DNA of 64,000 nucleotides from Dyadobacter sp. CY343 (GCF_021390335.1 NZ_JAJUXK010000004.1:1240001-1304000); one strand, 5' to 3'. Positions 42,771-51,937 are shown, numbered from the stretch's first letter. Translations and numbers: made by a program. The notes: generated by a model not told the origin, from the letters alone.

Positions 42771-45700
42771 TTATCGGGAGCGTATTATACTACCCGACTT
42801 TTGGTCGAAGGTACTATCTTTTAATGATCGTATCAACAACTGATAAACAAGCGGGAGATTGGTAGGAATTCGGTTGCTCAGCTGCCCGGAATCAAGTGTC
42901 TGCAAAATGGTTGCTTCACTGTTATAATATTGCCACTTGAAAGTCCCCAAACGTTTTCCGTTACTAAGTAAAATATTCAAGATTAATTCTATGTCCTCAT
43001 TTGCGCGACTATGATTAAGTTCAAATGAAAGATCTGTTTCAAACGGATTAGGAAATACTTTCAGGGTATTGAGTTTGATACCCCCGGGTTCAACCACTTG
43101 AAATCCGAACGCTATTTCGGAAAAGTTAGTATACGTATCCCATACTTTTAACCGAACATTATATTTACCGGCAGGCAAATTATTCATCGGAAACCTGATC
43201 GTGCCAGATTTGTAATTATCGAGGTCCGCAGTGAAGTAATCGTTCAATAAAATAGTAAGCGTATCATTAACAATAAGCGAGATGTGATGCCCTATTCCTG
43301 CACTGGAAACGCTGATACCACTTTCGTCGCTTACCTTTGCAAAAAATACGGGAGATGTACCCACATTGTCCCCGTCCCGAAATAATTCGTTATTCATGTA
43401 CCCAGCCACTTGCGGAGGCGTTTTATCGGTCGAAACCGGCGCACTTCCACCTACAAAAAGCGAAAGTTGCCCCGACGCATCGGCCGAGCTATCCGCACTG
43501 GCTGCATAAATGCTGGCCCTGCCCAAACCTGTTCTGTAATCAATGTCTTTTGGAACAATAAACTCGCAGGTAAACCTGCCATCTTTTACCGATACGCTGC
43601 CGTCGAACAACTTGCTGCGAAACTCCGAATACTTTTCCGACGCTGCTTCACTGCCGAGCGTTTCGAATTGAACCGGTTTATCATAGATGGTGATCCTTGC
43701 TTTTCCCTGAAAGCTCCTGTCCGCTTCATTAGACCCGATATTAAGGATTTCTCCCTTCAATATTACTTTTTGTAAAGCCCGCAATGTGTCGGGAACCGGT
43801 GACCAGCGGATTGATTTCCTGCCCATCGCGAGCCGCATCGAAGGATCGCCCAGCAATGTAAAATTACGGTTTAGACTACCGACGAGCGCCTTATTTTTGG
43901 TTTCCCTGAAATAGTCTCCCATCAATCTCTTCTCCCCTTTTTGTATGAGCGCCTCGTAAAATGCTTTGCTCAATGTAAAATTGGTACTTGAAAAAACAGG
44001 TCTGGTCGTACTTATTGCACCTATCGCAGCGCCTTTTGGACTTAATACCATTGTTTCCGCACCCGACACAGCGCCGGGATCATCGTATCTCCCGAAGTCA
44101 CAGGTAGCAGTAAAAAGCAAAGGCAGATTATCCATCCCGCGAGCGCTCAGCATATCGGCTAATGTAAGCACCTGCTCTTCCGCCCAACCGCCCACCCCGC
44201 CGTGCCCGGTATAGTTGATGATCAGCGTACCGTCGTCAATACCTTTCCTGATTTTCGCATTGACCGCCGGCGACTTCTGACCTTCGTTTGTTGTGACCTG
44301 CGGATATTCGTCAATAAATATGCGCTCTGGAAAAAGCTCGCCCTGGATCAGACCGGCCAGCTGGCCGGCGTGGCGCTGATGAATATTCCCGTCGCCGTCA
44401 TCGGCAATAAACTGTACTTTATTCTTCCAGCTACCTTCCGATCGCAGCGTTTCGTAGCGGATTAGCTTGTTTACAATCGTTTTAGCCTCACCAATCGTCT
44501 TGGCTGGCAACCGTCCTATTCCAATATCCAGCGTGTGATCTCCTGCCGAAGATTCTGTCCATTCACCTTCATTTGGCTCCAAAAAACCAAAATAATCGTC
44601 TGACGAATAGGTATATACCGGATTCAAAGATTCCCGGCTCTCGTACACAGGCACCCAGTTGTTTCTTTGTGCCTGCGACTGATTTTTGGCCAAATTTCGA
44701 TAGTCAAATGTCGCATCACCGAACAGCAGCAGGTACTTAAGTTTTCCAGGTGTTTTTTGGTATAAATGCCTCACGTAGTTTCTAATAGCACTCACATCCG
44801 GTTTTCCTGAGCCAAATTCATTATATATCTGCTGCGTAGTGACCACTGTTGTTTTCACCCCATTTTTTCCCGATCGAAAAGCAGCAAGCCGCTTTGCTTC
44901 CGATTCCCAGGTTGCGGGTGTCACGATCAGGAGTTCAGGTGTTTCCAGCGATATGATATCCTGGCTTTGAACAGGCTGCCAATTTGCCGGAATAAATGCC
45001 TGATCGGTTTTAAATCCCACATATCTGACCTGTTTCTCAGGAACTTGCCTATTAAACGAAAAGCTACCCGAGTTTCCCTGATTCACGATCGACCGGGGCT
45101 CTGCAGCGTTGCTTACATCCCAAAGCCAGCTGCCAGCCGCCTCAGGAAACCGATAAGTAACAATTTCGGAGGGTTGATTTATAAAATAGTATATCTGCTG
45201 TTTATCAAAAAAGCGCAGCTCTCTTTTAAATTGTAGTGAAAGAAAATTGAGATATCCCTGTGCCGAATTTTGCCCGCCTTTATTATGAAGTACACCAGCC
45301 CTGAAAGTAGCAGGCGGCGCGGCGGGAGCTGTGGTAATTGCCGTGAAGTCTGATCTTAATGCTTTCACATCGTAAGTCCCCGAACCCACAGTTCCAATTG
45401 AAGTTTCACCTAAATTTTCACCATTTAATTGCCAGGAAAAACGGGTGGGAACCTGGGCAGCGCCAATCGCAGAGCCCCGGAATATAAGCGGGGAACCAGG
45501 TACTACATTCGGAATTTCTGCTCCGATTTGAAATTCCGTATTTGCCAAATATTCACCCCACCATTCCCGGCCTGATTTAAGCAAATTGCTGGCTTCCAGT
45601 TCGTGGTACCAGTAATCGTCAAATTGCGTAACTACTCTCCCCGCAGTCGCAGTTTGTTCTGCGTTCTTAATCCTGAGCCCCGCTTTTTGACCAAAAGACA

Positions 45701-46148
45701 GATAATAGTAGCTTGTATCGGAGTAGTAGTTGAGTTGATGATAAAGTTGCGCTTTGGCAGTATCGTAAAGGATTACGTGTGGTGATTCTGCGAAAAAGTA
45801 GATCGCGTCGCCTGTATCGAATTTTCCATCGCCTTCGCCCTGGACGAGAATAGCGTTTTCGAGCAATTCGCCATTTGTTTTCGCTGAATTGGATTGAGGC
45901 AACATTTGCCCCCCGGTACCGAAGATTCGTAAGGTAGTTGGGTCAAGGCCCGACACATTTACGCCCATCTCACGCAGGAATGCATGGTCAATTTTATGAA
46001 CACCTGTTTGCGTAACAGCGATCTTGAACCAATCACCGGTAGCGAGTACAGATTGTGCAGGAAGTTGGTAAAAGGAAGAAGTGCCCAGATAGATTAAAAC
46101 AGGGAGCAATAAATGTCTGAAAAAGTCAGCACGCTTCCACCAATGCAT
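42771..46148 (-). CDS. porU: Type IX secretion system sortase PorU
   Basis: This 1125-residue C25 peptidase is the T9SS sortase. It cleaves cargo sorting domains at the cell surface and attaches A-LPS. After a signal peptide, the family N-terminal block reads GDWFKIAVTQTGVHKIDHAFL, then RIFGTGGQMLPQ. The caspase-like domain carries the catalytic pair: His in INYTGHGGVGGW (about residue 647) and Cys in LFTATCDFGRYD (about 683). The C-terminal domain (LKVFPNPFETDLSFEL) resembles a sorting domain, as usual in PorU. Its start overlaps the SprT-like gene by 23 bp on the same strand, and porV follows after 105 bp. Confidence 0.93.
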   Translation of the reverse strand: MHWWKRADFFRHLLLPVLIYLGTSSFYQLPAQSVLATGDWFKIAVTQTGVHKIDHAFLREMGVNVSGLDPTTLRIFGTGGQMLPQSNSAKTNGELLENAILVQGEGDGKFDTGDAIYFFAESPHVILYDTAKAQLYHQLNYYSDTSYYYLSFGQKAGLRIKNAEQTATAGRVVTQFDDYWYHELEASNLLKSGREWWGEYLANTEFQIGAEIPNVVPGSPLIFRGSAIGAAQVPTRFSWQLNGENLGETSIGTVGSGTYDVKALRSDFTAITTAPAAPPATFRAGVLHNKGGQNSAQGYLNFLSLQFKRELRFFDKQQIYYFINQPSEIVTYRFPEAAGSWLWDVSNAAEPRSIVNQGNSGSFSFNRQVPEKQVRYVGFKTDQAFIPANWQPVQSQDIISLETPELLIVTPATWESEAKRLAAFRSGKNGVKTTVVTTQQIYNEFGSGKPDVSAIRNYVRHLYQKTPGKLKYLLLFGDATFDYRNLAKNQSQAQRNNWVPVYESRESLNPVYTYSSDDYFGFLEPNEGEWTESSAGDHTLDIGIGRLPAKTIGEAKTIVNKLIRYETLRSEGSWKNKVQFIADDGDGNIHQRHAGQLAGLIQGELFPERIFIDEYPQVTTNEGQKSPAVNAKIRKGIDDGTLIINYTGHGGVGGWAEEQVLTLADMLSARGMDNLPLLFTATCDFGRYDDPGAVSGAETMVLSPKGAAIGAISTTRPVFSSTNFTLSKAFYEALIQKGEKRLMGDYFRETKNKALVGSLNRNFTLLGDPSMRLAMGRKSIRWSPVPDTLRALQKVILKGEILNIGSNEADRSFQGKARITIYDKPVQFETLGSEAASEKYSEFRSKLFDGSVSVKDGRFTCEFIVPKDIDYRTGLGRASIYAASADSSADASGQLSLFVGGSAPVSTDKTPPQVAGYMNNELFRDGDNVGTSPVFFAKVSDESGISVSSAGIGHHISLIVNDTLTILLNDYFTADLDNYKSGTIRFPMNNLPAGKYNVRLKVWDTYTNFSEIAFGFQVVEPGGIKLNTLKVFPNPFETDLSFELNHSRANEDIELILNILLSNGKRLGTFKWQYYNSEATILQTLDSGQLSNRIPTNLPLVYQLLIRSLKDSTFDQKSGSIIRSR

Positions 46149-46740
46149 GGGCAGGTATTGTATAAAGGCGTTTTGAAGCCTTGTCTGTACATAATATGCG
46201 GGTTCTTCTCAAAATCCCGCGGGTAAAAGTCCTGTTCTGAAAAACGAAGTTTGAACCTTCATGCAGCTGAACCAATGCAACTCTGCCAGAGCTTATTGCC
46301 TGATCATCATATTGCCTGAGCGCATTAAAGAGCAACTGATCGCCTCCGGTCGAAGCAGAAGGATTATGGGAATAACGAATTAAATGTACAAGAATGTCCT
46401 CCGGAAAAACATTTTCATTTAGTACCGGCTGTAAAAGCACGCCAAATTCATATTTCCATTCGGCACCGTGCGGCGCGACACGTTTTCTTAATGTCCTTCT
46501 ATATTTATAGTGAACCACACAATGTGCTACTTCGTGCAGGTAAGTAACGAGGAAATTGTAGGGATTCAGGTTGGCGTTGACCGTAATTTTTGGGATTAAT
46601 CCGGGCTTTACCGTAAAGTCACCCAGGCGCGTCCGGCGGGGGCGGGACAATGAAAATGCAAAGTTGTGATTGTTAAAAAGCGCTGCACAATAGGCGCTGG
46701 CTGCCGAAGGAACATGCAGGCCAAAGGAGATATTTTTCAT
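46126..46740 (-). CDS. SprT-like zinc metalloprotease-type protein
   Basis: The 204-residue protein has the SprT-like arrangement FLVTYLHEVAHCVVHYKYRR (HExxH-type zinc motif at about residues 69-73), then HGAEWKYEFGVLLQPVLNE where the third zinc ligand His is expected. SprT/Spartan proteins are cytosolic proteases or zinc proteins; the Bacteroidetes version is uncharacterised. There is no signal peptide. The gene overlaps the porU start by 23 bp, so the pair is co-transcribed and probably translationally coupled, though no T9SS role is known for it. Confidence 0.85.
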   Translation of the reverse strand: MKNISFGLHVPSAASAYCAALFNNHNFAFSLSRPRRTRLGDFTVKPGLIPKITVNANLNPYNFLVTYLHEVAHCVVHYKYRRTLRKRVAPHGAEWKYEFGVLLQPVLNENVFPEDILVHLIRYSHNPSASTGGDQLLFNALRQYDDQAISSGRVALVQLHEGSNFVFQNRTFTRGILRRTRILCTDKASKRLYTIPAHALVEAC

Positions 46741-46750
46741 CCCTTAAATA

Positions 46751-46783
46751 AAAAAAGAAAAGCCCTATTTTCATAGAGCTTTT
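46751..46783 (-). terminator. Intrinsic terminator of the small lipoprotein gene
   Basis: AAAAGCCCTAT (46758-46768) pairs with ATAGAGCTTTT (46773-46783), loop 4 nt, one wobble. On the minus strand an interrupted T-tract (CTTTTTTT) follows the stem. Confidence 0.8.
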
Positions 46784-46809
46784 CCAATGTTTTCGACTTG
46801 TACGTCTGA

Positions 46810-46989
46810 TTACTTGATAGAATCAGCAGAAGCAGAATCAGTTACCATTGTGTCAACAGCAGTAGTATCAACCATAGGAGTTTCAACAGTTACAGCAGTT
46901 GTGTCAGCAGATTCGTCAGCTGGTTTGCTAGTACAAGAAGCGAAAGCTACCATCCCGGCAACAAACGCAAATGCAAAGAATTTTTTCAT
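46810..46989 (-). CDS. Tiny Thr/Asp/Ser-rich lipoprotein (59 residues)
   Basis: This minus-strand gene starts at ATG 46989 and stops at TAA 46810-46812. It encodes a lipoprotein signal (MKKFFAFAFVAGMVAFASC, Cys19) and a 40-residue mature part rich in Thr, Asp, Ser and Val (TTAVTVETPMVDTTAVDTM), likely disordered and exposed. It has its own TACATTTG -7 box 27 bp upstream and a terminator 27 bp downstream, so it is a single-gene unit. Similar short acidic lipoproteins are common in Cytophagales and have no known function. The overlapping plus-strand frame 46787-47002 is its antisense shadow. Confidence 0.85.
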   Translation of the reverse strand: MKKFFAFAFVAGMVAFASCTSKPADESADTTAVTVETPMVDTTAVDTMVTDSASADSIK

Positions 46990-47015
46990 TTCTTGGGTGT
47001 AATTAAGGTTCGATA

Positions 47016-47023
47016 CAAATGTA
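47016..47023 (-). promoter_or_regulatory. -7 box (TACATTTG) of the small lipoprotein gene
   Basis: An exact TAnnTTTG match on the minus strand lies 27 bp before the start codon. A TTG lies only 13 bp upstream, closer than the ideal -33 position. Confidence 0.55.
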
Positions 47024-47138
47024 ATATGATTGAAAGCAATATTCCTAAATTTTGAGATTGTATTTTTCCAAGAACTTAAAATTTCCTTAGAAAAAACTTA
47101 AATCCCTTGATTAAATCCAAGAATTTCTCGCGAATCTA

Positions 47139-47912
47139 TCACACACTTTGCAGTTTCCGGTTGTAGCTGTTTACGCATTGGGCGATTTCCGGAAGTAATT
47201 CTGGGTTTTGTTCAATTCCATTTCCAACTACTATCACATCTGCGCCGGCACTCAACGCGATATCAGCTTTCTCAAAGGAATTGATTCCGCCACCGACAAT
47301 AATAGGCGTGTCCACAGCTTGCCGAACTGCGGCGATAATTTCGCCGGGAACCGGGAACTGAGCTCCGCTGCCTGCATCCAGGAACATGTGTTTCAGGCCG
47401 AGGTATTCGCCTGCCAGTGCAGTGCATGCAACGATACCGGGTTTGTCACGTGGAAGTGGCGTGGTGGCACTGATATAAGATACCGTAGTCAGTTTCCCGC
47501 TTTCTACCAGCATATAGCCGGTTGGTAGTACCTCAATGCCGCTGCGCTTAAGCAAAGGAGCCGCAATGACGTGCTGTCCGATCAACAGCTCCGCATTCCG
47601 GCCGGAGATTAAGGATAATAAAAGAATTGCGTCCGCTGAGGGATCAATATGGAGACTGCTTCCTGGAAAAAGAATGGCAGGAATATCAGTATGCTCGTGA
47701 ATTGCAGCTATTAATTTATCAATCGCGTAATTAGTAATGAGGCTTCCTCCTACAAAAAAGAAGTCAACGCCATAACCAGCCGCATATTCTAGGAATTTCG
47801 GAAAAGTGGAGAGATTTACTTTATCTGGATCTAAGAGAACGGCAAACGATTTCCTTTTTTCTATTTTACGCTTCAAAAGGAGGTCTGCGATTTGATGATT
47901 CGCTGTTTTCAT
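47139..47912 (-). CDS. Geranylgeranylglyceryl phosphate synthase family (GGGPS/PcrB-like)
   Basis: The 257-residue TIM barrel shows the GGGPS phosphate- and glycerol-binding blocks: AVLLDPDKV near residue 24, FFVGGSLITN, YISATTPLPRDKPGI, YLGLKHMFLDAGSGA, and TPIIVGGGI / GADVIVVGNGIE at the C-terminus. These enzymes join a polyprenyl diphosphate to glycerol-1-phosphate by an ether bond, as in archaeal lipids. Bacteroidetes carry group II members whose lipid product in the cell is not settled. The start overlaps the 145-residue protein gene by 4 bp (ATGA), indicating coupling. It is the last gene of the his-holin string. Confidence 0.9.
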   Translation of the reverse strand: MKTANHQIADLLLKRKIEKRKSFAVLLDPDKVNLSTFPKFLEYAAGYGVDFFFVGGSLITNYAIDKLIAAIHEHTDIPAILFPGSSLHIDPSADAILLLSLISGRNAELLIGQHVIAAPLLKRSGIEVLPTGYMLVESGKLTTVSYISATTPLPRDKPGIVACTALAGEYLGLKHMFLDAGSGAQFPVPGEIIAAVRQAVDTPIIVGGGINSFEKADIALSAGADVIVVGNGIEQNPELLPEIAQCVNSYNRKLQSV

Positions 47913-48346
47913 TCAGTTTTTCGTTCGTCTTCAATTAAATGCTTAAGCTTTTTGCGGGCCCAGCCCACGGCTAACGTCCAGGCCAGGCTTTGAACAGCCG
48001 CTGCAACCTGCGACTCTTTTTTCACCTTGTCAAGCTTCTTGTTAGTCACCAGGTGCAGCTGATTTTCCTCCGCCTCCTCCTCCCTTTTCTTAGCTTCTTC
48101 CCGCTGCTTGTCCTTTTTCGTTTTAGGAAGGAATGCATTCATTACTACAAATGTAGTGGCAACTACACCTCCTATTATCAAAGCCTGTTTTCCGTAGGCA
48201 GTAGCGTCTGTTTTCAGATCAGTCCACTGGTTCTCTAGCTTGTCACGATAAATATCAGCATCTAGTAGCAGGTCCTGCTTATCTCTGTCTGTATCAGACG
48301 AAAAAGGCTTGGTAATTTTTACCGACGAATCTATTGGAGTACTCAT
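47909..48346 (-). CDS. Membrane-associated hypothetical protein
   Basis: This 145-residue protein is not recognised. An acidic polar N-terminus (IDSSVKITKPFSSDTDRD) leads to one hydrophobic helix (ALIIGGVVATTFVVMNAFL, about 54-72). A strongly charged coiled-coil-like stretch follows (KKDKQREEAKKREEEAEEN), then an amphipathic region (AAAVQSLAWTLAVGWARKKL). Its stop overlaps the GGGPS start by 4 bp and two small holin-like membrane protein genes lie upstream, so it is part of a membrane-protein string. It may be related to the DUF883/YqjD-type envelope proteins that often accompany phage-holin-3_6 proteins, but this is only a suggestion from context. Confidence 0.8.
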   Translation of the reverse strand: MSTPIDSSVKITKPFSSDTDRDKQDLLLDADIYRDKLENQWTDLKTDATAYGKQALIIGGVVATTFVVMNAFLPKTKKDKQREEAKKREEEAEENQLHLVTNKKLDKVKKESQVAAAVQSLAWTLAVGWARKKLKHLIEDERKTE

Positions 48347-48439
48347 TTCATTTCTGTTTAATGGTGCCCTAAGAATTCAAAAGGAATCCAAAAATAGTAA
48401 TTCGGGCTAATTTATTTCTTAAAATAGACCAGCAAAGCT

Positions 48440-48778
48440 TTATTCCTCTTTATCCTTCATAAAACGAACGATCACTGAGCGTATCATCTGGATAAACTTT
48501 TCTTTCCATACGATCCAGATTATCAGCTTGATAACAAATACACCAAGCAGGATCAGGTATCCCAGGTAATCGCTGTCCAACCATTTATTCAGGAAGGTTC
48601 CGAGTAGTATAACTACTAATATCAGTACTGTGAGCGCTATACATAACACCAGGGCCCCGTAAATCGCCATGACAACAGCGCGCTCAATCTTGTCCCTGGT
48701 CTCAATCTTAAATAAATCGATCCGAGTCTCGAAATATTTAAAAAGCGTGTCTTTGATTTCCTCTATTTGGCTAAGCAT
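48440..48778 (-). CDS. Phage_holin_3_6-type membrane protein
   Basis: The 112-residue protein has an amphipathic N-terminal helix (EEIKDTLFKYFETRIDLFKI) and two membrane helices (AIYGALVLCIALTVLILVVI and YLGYLILLGVFVIKLIIW), as in the holin_3_6/YqjE group. Despite the name, these are chromosomal envelope proteins in many bacteria and are associated with stress responses; there is no phage gene nearby. It lies between another small membrane protein gene (48842) and the charged membrane protein gene (47909). Confidence 0.85.
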   Translation of the reverse strand: MLSQIEEIKDTLFKYFETRIDLFKIETRDKIERAVVMAIYGALVLCIALTVLILVVILLGTFLNKWLDSDYLGYLILLGVFVIKLIIWIVWKEKFIQMIRSVIVRFMKDKEE

Positions 48779-48841
48779 AATCAGGTAGTTATCAAGTCAT
48801 GTGTATCCGTTTCCAACCCTTTTTTCCGGGTCTCGCGTACA

Positions 48842-49177
48842 CTAGTCCAAAAACATACCAAGTAAAGCAGAAACAACAGAAACGACCAGACCGAAGAGCA
48901 GAGCCGAAAAGAAGTTACTGATATAAAATCCATCTACCAGAAAGCTAGCCAGGTAAATGATAAATACGTTAACGACAAAATAGAACAGTCCCAGCGTAAG
49001 AATCGTAATGGGGAGTGCAAGAATTTGCAGGACCGGTTTTAAAAATGTATTCAGGATTCCCAGCACGATGGCCACAATGATTGCAGTCGTAAAACTTTCG
49101 ACTGAAACTCCGGGAATTAAATGAGCACCTACCAGTACAGCCAAAGTACTGATTACAAGTCGTAGGAGTAATTTCAT
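48842..49177 (-). CDS. Phage_holin_4_2-type membrane protein
   Basis: This 111-residue protein has four hydrophobic segments and the family pattern LIPGVSVESFTTAIIVAIVL, GILNTFLKPVLQILALPITI, LTLGLFYFVVNVFIIYLASF. The group is chromosomal and of unknown function (YvlD-like). It begins 11 bp after hisIE on the same strand, so it is transcribed with the histidine operon and would share its attenuation, an odd coupling for a membrane protein. Confidence 0.9.
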   Translation of the reverse strand: MKLLLRLVISTLAVLVGAHLIPGVSVESFTTAIIVAIVLGILNTFLKPVLQILALPITILTLGLFYFVVNVFIIYLASFLVDGFYISNFFSALLFGLVVSVVSALLGMFLD

Positions 49178-49188
49178 GCACGATGTGT

Positions 49189-49818
49189 TTATTGGTGACG
49201 GCTACGAAGTACGTCAATTACCTCATCTAAGTCAATGTTTTTTTCTTCCAAAAGCACCAAAAGATGGAACAGCAAATCGGACACTTCGTTCTTGAAAAGC
49301 TCAGTATCATTATCCTTCGCTTCGATCACAACCTCGACCGCTTCCTCGCCTACTTTCTGCGCGATCTTGTTGATTCCCCTTTTAAAAAGGCTGCTTGTAT
49401 ACGATTCCTCGGTCGGGTTTAATTTTCTTTCCCTGATTACTTTTTTCTGAAGATAATTGAGAAAAAAAGCCTCCCCGATTCGGGCATCCTGACTATTTTT
49501 TTCCCCAAAACAGGTATCAGCCCCTGTGTGGCATGTTGGACCGGCCGGAGTGGCCTTTATCAGCAAAGTGTCACCATCACAATCGGCAATGATTTCGTTA
49601 ATAAAAAGGAAATTACCCGAGGTTTCACCCTTCGTCCAAAGCCGCTGCTTGCTCCGGCTGAAAAACGTAACTGTTCCTTCCAGCCTGGTCTTTTCCAAAG
49701 CTTCGGAATTCATGTAACCGAGCATCAGCACTTTGTCAGTGTGAAAATCCTGGATAACTGCCGGTACCAGCCCGTCGGCCGATTTTGCAAAATCAATTGT
49801 AGAAAAAGTGTCGCTCAT
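49189..49818 (-). CDS. hisIE: Bifunctional phosphoribosyl-AMP cyclohydrolase / phosphoribosyl-ATP pyrophosphatase
   Basis: The 209-residue fusion carries out histidine steps 2 and 3. The HisI half (1-110) has MLGYMNSEALEKTRLEGTVTFFSRSK and the zinc/magnesium residues ADCDGDTLLIKATPAGPTCHTG. The HisE half (about 115-209) has TSSLFKRGINKIAQKVGEEAVEVVIEAK and DLLFHLLVLLEEK. Both active sites look intact. It is the fourth his gene, 10 bp after hisF. Confidence 0.96.
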   Translation of the reverse strand: MSDTFSTIDFAKSADGLVPAVIQDFHTDKVLMLGYMNSEALEKTRLEGTVTFFSRSKQRLWTKGETSGNFLFINEIIADCDGDTLLIKATPAGPTCHTGADTCFGEKNSQDARIGEAFFLNYLQKKVIRERKLNPTEESYTSSLFKRGINKIAQKVGEEAVEVVIEAKDNDTELFKNEVSDLLFHLLVLLEEKNIDLDEVIDVLRSRHQ

Positions 49819-49828
49819 CTTGTATTAT

Positions 49829-50602
49829 TTATCTGGTCAGTCTGATAGGAAGTTGTTTGTCGCTCAAATAATCCTTCAAGTCGGGAATATCGATTTCCCT
49901 AAAGTGAAAAATGCTTGCCGCCAAACCTGCATCAGCTTTTCCTGTTGTGAAAACATCATAAAAATGTGACATACTACCCGCTCCACCTGAGGCGATCACG
50001 GGTATATTACCGTTATCGGAGATTGTCGCCGTCAGTTCGAGCGCGAAACCGTTCTTGGTACCGTCGGTGTCCATCGACGTCAGCAACAACTCGCCGGCGC
50101 CCCGATCCTCCACTTCTTTGGCCCAGGGAATCGTGCGTAGTTTGGTAGGCTTGCGGCCCCCGTGCGTGTGCACAATGTGCTCTTTCCCGTGCTCCGTATC
50201 TATATAACGCGTATCAATAGCCACTACAATGCATTGACTGCCAAATTCAAGAGCTAGCTCATTGATCAAATCCGGGTTGCGGACAGCTGCTGAATTTATA
50301 GAAACCTTGTCGGCTCCCGCGTGCAGCAATGCCGAAACATCCGCCACCGAGGAAATCCCGCCGCCGACAGTAAAAGGGATATTGATAGTCTGCGCTACCC
50401 GTTTTACCAATTCGATAAATGTCGAGCGGCCGTCGATCGTGGCGGTGATATCGAGATAAACAAGCTCGTCCGCTCCCTGCGCTGCGTAAAGTGCGCCGAG
50501 CTCCACTGCATCGCCTGCATCGCGCAGGTTCACGAAATTAACCCCTTTTACAGTGCGCCCGTCTTTTACGTCCAGACAGGGAATTATTCTTTTTGTCAGC
50601 AT
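49829..50602 (-). CDS. hisF: Imidazole glycerol phosphate synthase subunit HisF
   Basis: The 257-residue TIM barrel begins [20 protein letters not shown], with the catalytic Asp11-type residue in LDVKDG, and continues [44 protein letters not shown] (second catalytic Asp) and [10 protein letters not shown]. It is the cyclase subunit that joins PRFAR with ammonia delivered from HisH, giving IGP and AICAR. It starts 4 bp after hisA ends. Confidence 0.97.
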   Translation of the reverse strand: MLTKRIIPCLDVKDGRTVKGVNFVNLRDAGDAVELGALYAAQGADELVYLDITATIDGRSTFIELVKRVAQTINIPFTVGGGISSVADVSALLHAGADKVSINSAAVRNPDLINELALEFGSQCIVVAIDTRYIDTEHGKEHIVHTHGGRKPTKLRTIPWAKEVEDRGAGELLLTSMDTDGTKNGFALELTATISDNGNIPVIASGGAGSMSHFYDVFTTGKADAGLAASIFHFREIDIPDLKDYLSDKQLPIRLTR

Positions 50603-50606
50603 AATA

Positions 50607-51329
50607 TCAGGATGAAAAACGCATTAGTTCGGGTAAGCTGATCCTGTTTTCATAAATGGCTTTTCCGATAATCACACCGCAAATGTTCATTTCCGCTAAT
50701 TTCTCCACATCCCCAATTCCGCTAATCCCGCCGCTGGCTATGATATTCAGGTCGGGACATTTATCCTGAAGATTTTTATAAAGATCAAATGAAGGTCCTT
50801 GCAGCAAACCGTCTTTCGCCACGTCGGTACTGATCGTATATTTCACGCCTTTTTCCACATATTCTTCTACAAAATCATAAACCCATAATGTCGTACCCTC
50901 TTCCCAGCCGCTCACAGCGATCTTTTCGTTTTTCGCGTCAGCTCCGAGGATAATCTTGTCGCCGCCGTAAGTTTGCAGCCAGTGGGTAAATAACTCCGGA
51001 TTTTTAACCGCAATACTACCACCGGTAACCTGCTTGGCGCCACTTTCAAATACCACGCGCAGATCATCGTCTGACTGAACGCCGCCGCCGAAATCAATAT
51101 GCAGCGAGGTTTTTGAAGCAATGCTTTCCAGTACCTTCCAGTTGACGACCTTCCTGGCTTTTGCTCCATCCAGGTCTACCAAATGCAGCCTTTTCAGACC
51201 TGCGTCTTCGAACTGCATGGCTACTTCCAGCGGATGCTCATTATATATTTTCTTTTGTCCGTAATCGCCTTGTGTAAGGCGCACGCATTTTCCTTCGATC
51301 AGATCAATAGCGGGTATTATTTCGATCAT
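50607..51329 (-). CDS. hisA: Phosphoribosylformimino-5-aminoimidazole carboxamide ribotide isomerase
   Basis: The 240-residue TIM barrel has the HisA pattern [20 protein letters not shown] (first catalytic Asp in AIDL), [45 protein letters not shown] (second catalytic Asp) and [13 protein letters not shown]. It converts ProFAR to PRFAR. It is flanked by hisH (14 bp) and hisF (4 bp). Confidence 0.97.
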   Translation of the reverse strand: MIEIIPAIDLIEGKCVRLTQGDYGQKKIYNEHPLEVAMQFEDAGLKRLHLVDLDGAKARKVVNWKVLESIASKTSLHIDFGGGVQSDDDLRVVFESGAKQVTGGSIAVKNPELFTHWLQTYGGDKIILGADAKNEKIAVSGWEEGTTLWVYDFVEEYVEKGVKYTISTDVAKDGLLQGPSFDLYKNLQDKCPDLNIIASGGISGIGDVEKLAEMNICGVIIGKAIYENRISLPELMRFSS

Positions 51330-51343
51330 TTATGGTCGGGTAT

Positions 51344-51937
51344 TTAGGATTTCAAGTTCAAAAAGTTCTCAATGATCTGCTGGCCCGCGTCGCCGCTGAT
51401 CTCACAGTGAAATTGCGCCGCGTAGAAATTATCCCGGTGCAGCATCGCACTGAACGGGAATGCGTAATCACAGGTGGCGACAGTATATTCGCAAACGGGA
51501 GCCGCATAACTATGTACGAAATACATAAATGCACTTTGCGGAATGTTATCAGTAAGCGGGGTTTTGTAGTCAATTATATTGTTCCAGCCCATGTGCGGCA
51601 CTTTCATGCCCGAGTCGGCCGGAAACCGTTTTACGTCCACATCGAATATCCCCATACAATCCGTATTGTTCTCTTCCGAATGCCGGCACATCAGCTGCAT
51701 GCCCACGCAGGTCCCGAATACCGGCTGTTTCAATTCAGGGATAATTTTGTCAAGACCCGTTTTGCGCAGGTAGCTCATGGTCGTGCTCGCTTCGCCCACG
51801 CCGGGAAAAATGACCTTATCGGCAGAAGTGATCTCGGCTACGTCGTCGGTGTACAGGTACCCAGCGCCCAGCCTGTCGAGCGCGTACATGACCGACTGCA
51901 CATTTCCTGCATTGTATTTGATGATTACGGTTTTCAT
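51344..51937 (-). CDS. hisH: Imidazole glycerol phosphate synthase glutaminase subunit HisH
   Basis: This 197-residue class I glutamine amidotransferase supplies ammonia to HisF. The nucleophile Cys is in VFGTCVGMQLMC and the late His-Glu pair in NFYAAQFHCEISGD. The start is set at ATG 51937 (MKTVIIKYNAGNVQS); the open frame continues upstream to a TTG at 51964, but that lies in the T-tract of the attenuator terminator. It is the first structural gene of the operon, 24 bp after the terminator. Confidence 0.95.
   Translation of the reverse strand: MKTVIIKYNAGNVQSVMYALDRLGAGYLYTDDVAEITSADKVIFPGVGEASTTMSYLRKTGLDKIIPELKQPVFGTCVGMQLMCRHSEENNTDCMGIFDVDVKRFPADSGMKVPHMGWNNIIDYKTPLTDNIPQSAFMYFVHSYAAPVCEYTVATCDYAFPFSAMLHRDNFYAAQFHCEISGDAGQQIIENFLNLKS

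Noticed and set aside
42771..46148. PorU as an ordinary gingipain
   Set aside because: The PorU N-terminal block and the neighbouring porV identify the sortase; gingipains lack both.
46787..47002. Plus-strand 71-codon frame with Ser/Thr/Val repeats
   Set aside because: It is antisense to the 59-residue lipoprotein gene, which has a signal peptide, promoter and terminator on the minus strand.
48440..49177. Phage remnant suggested by two holin-type proteins
   Set aside because: Both belong to chromosomal envelope families; no other phage gene, attachment site or composition change is seen.
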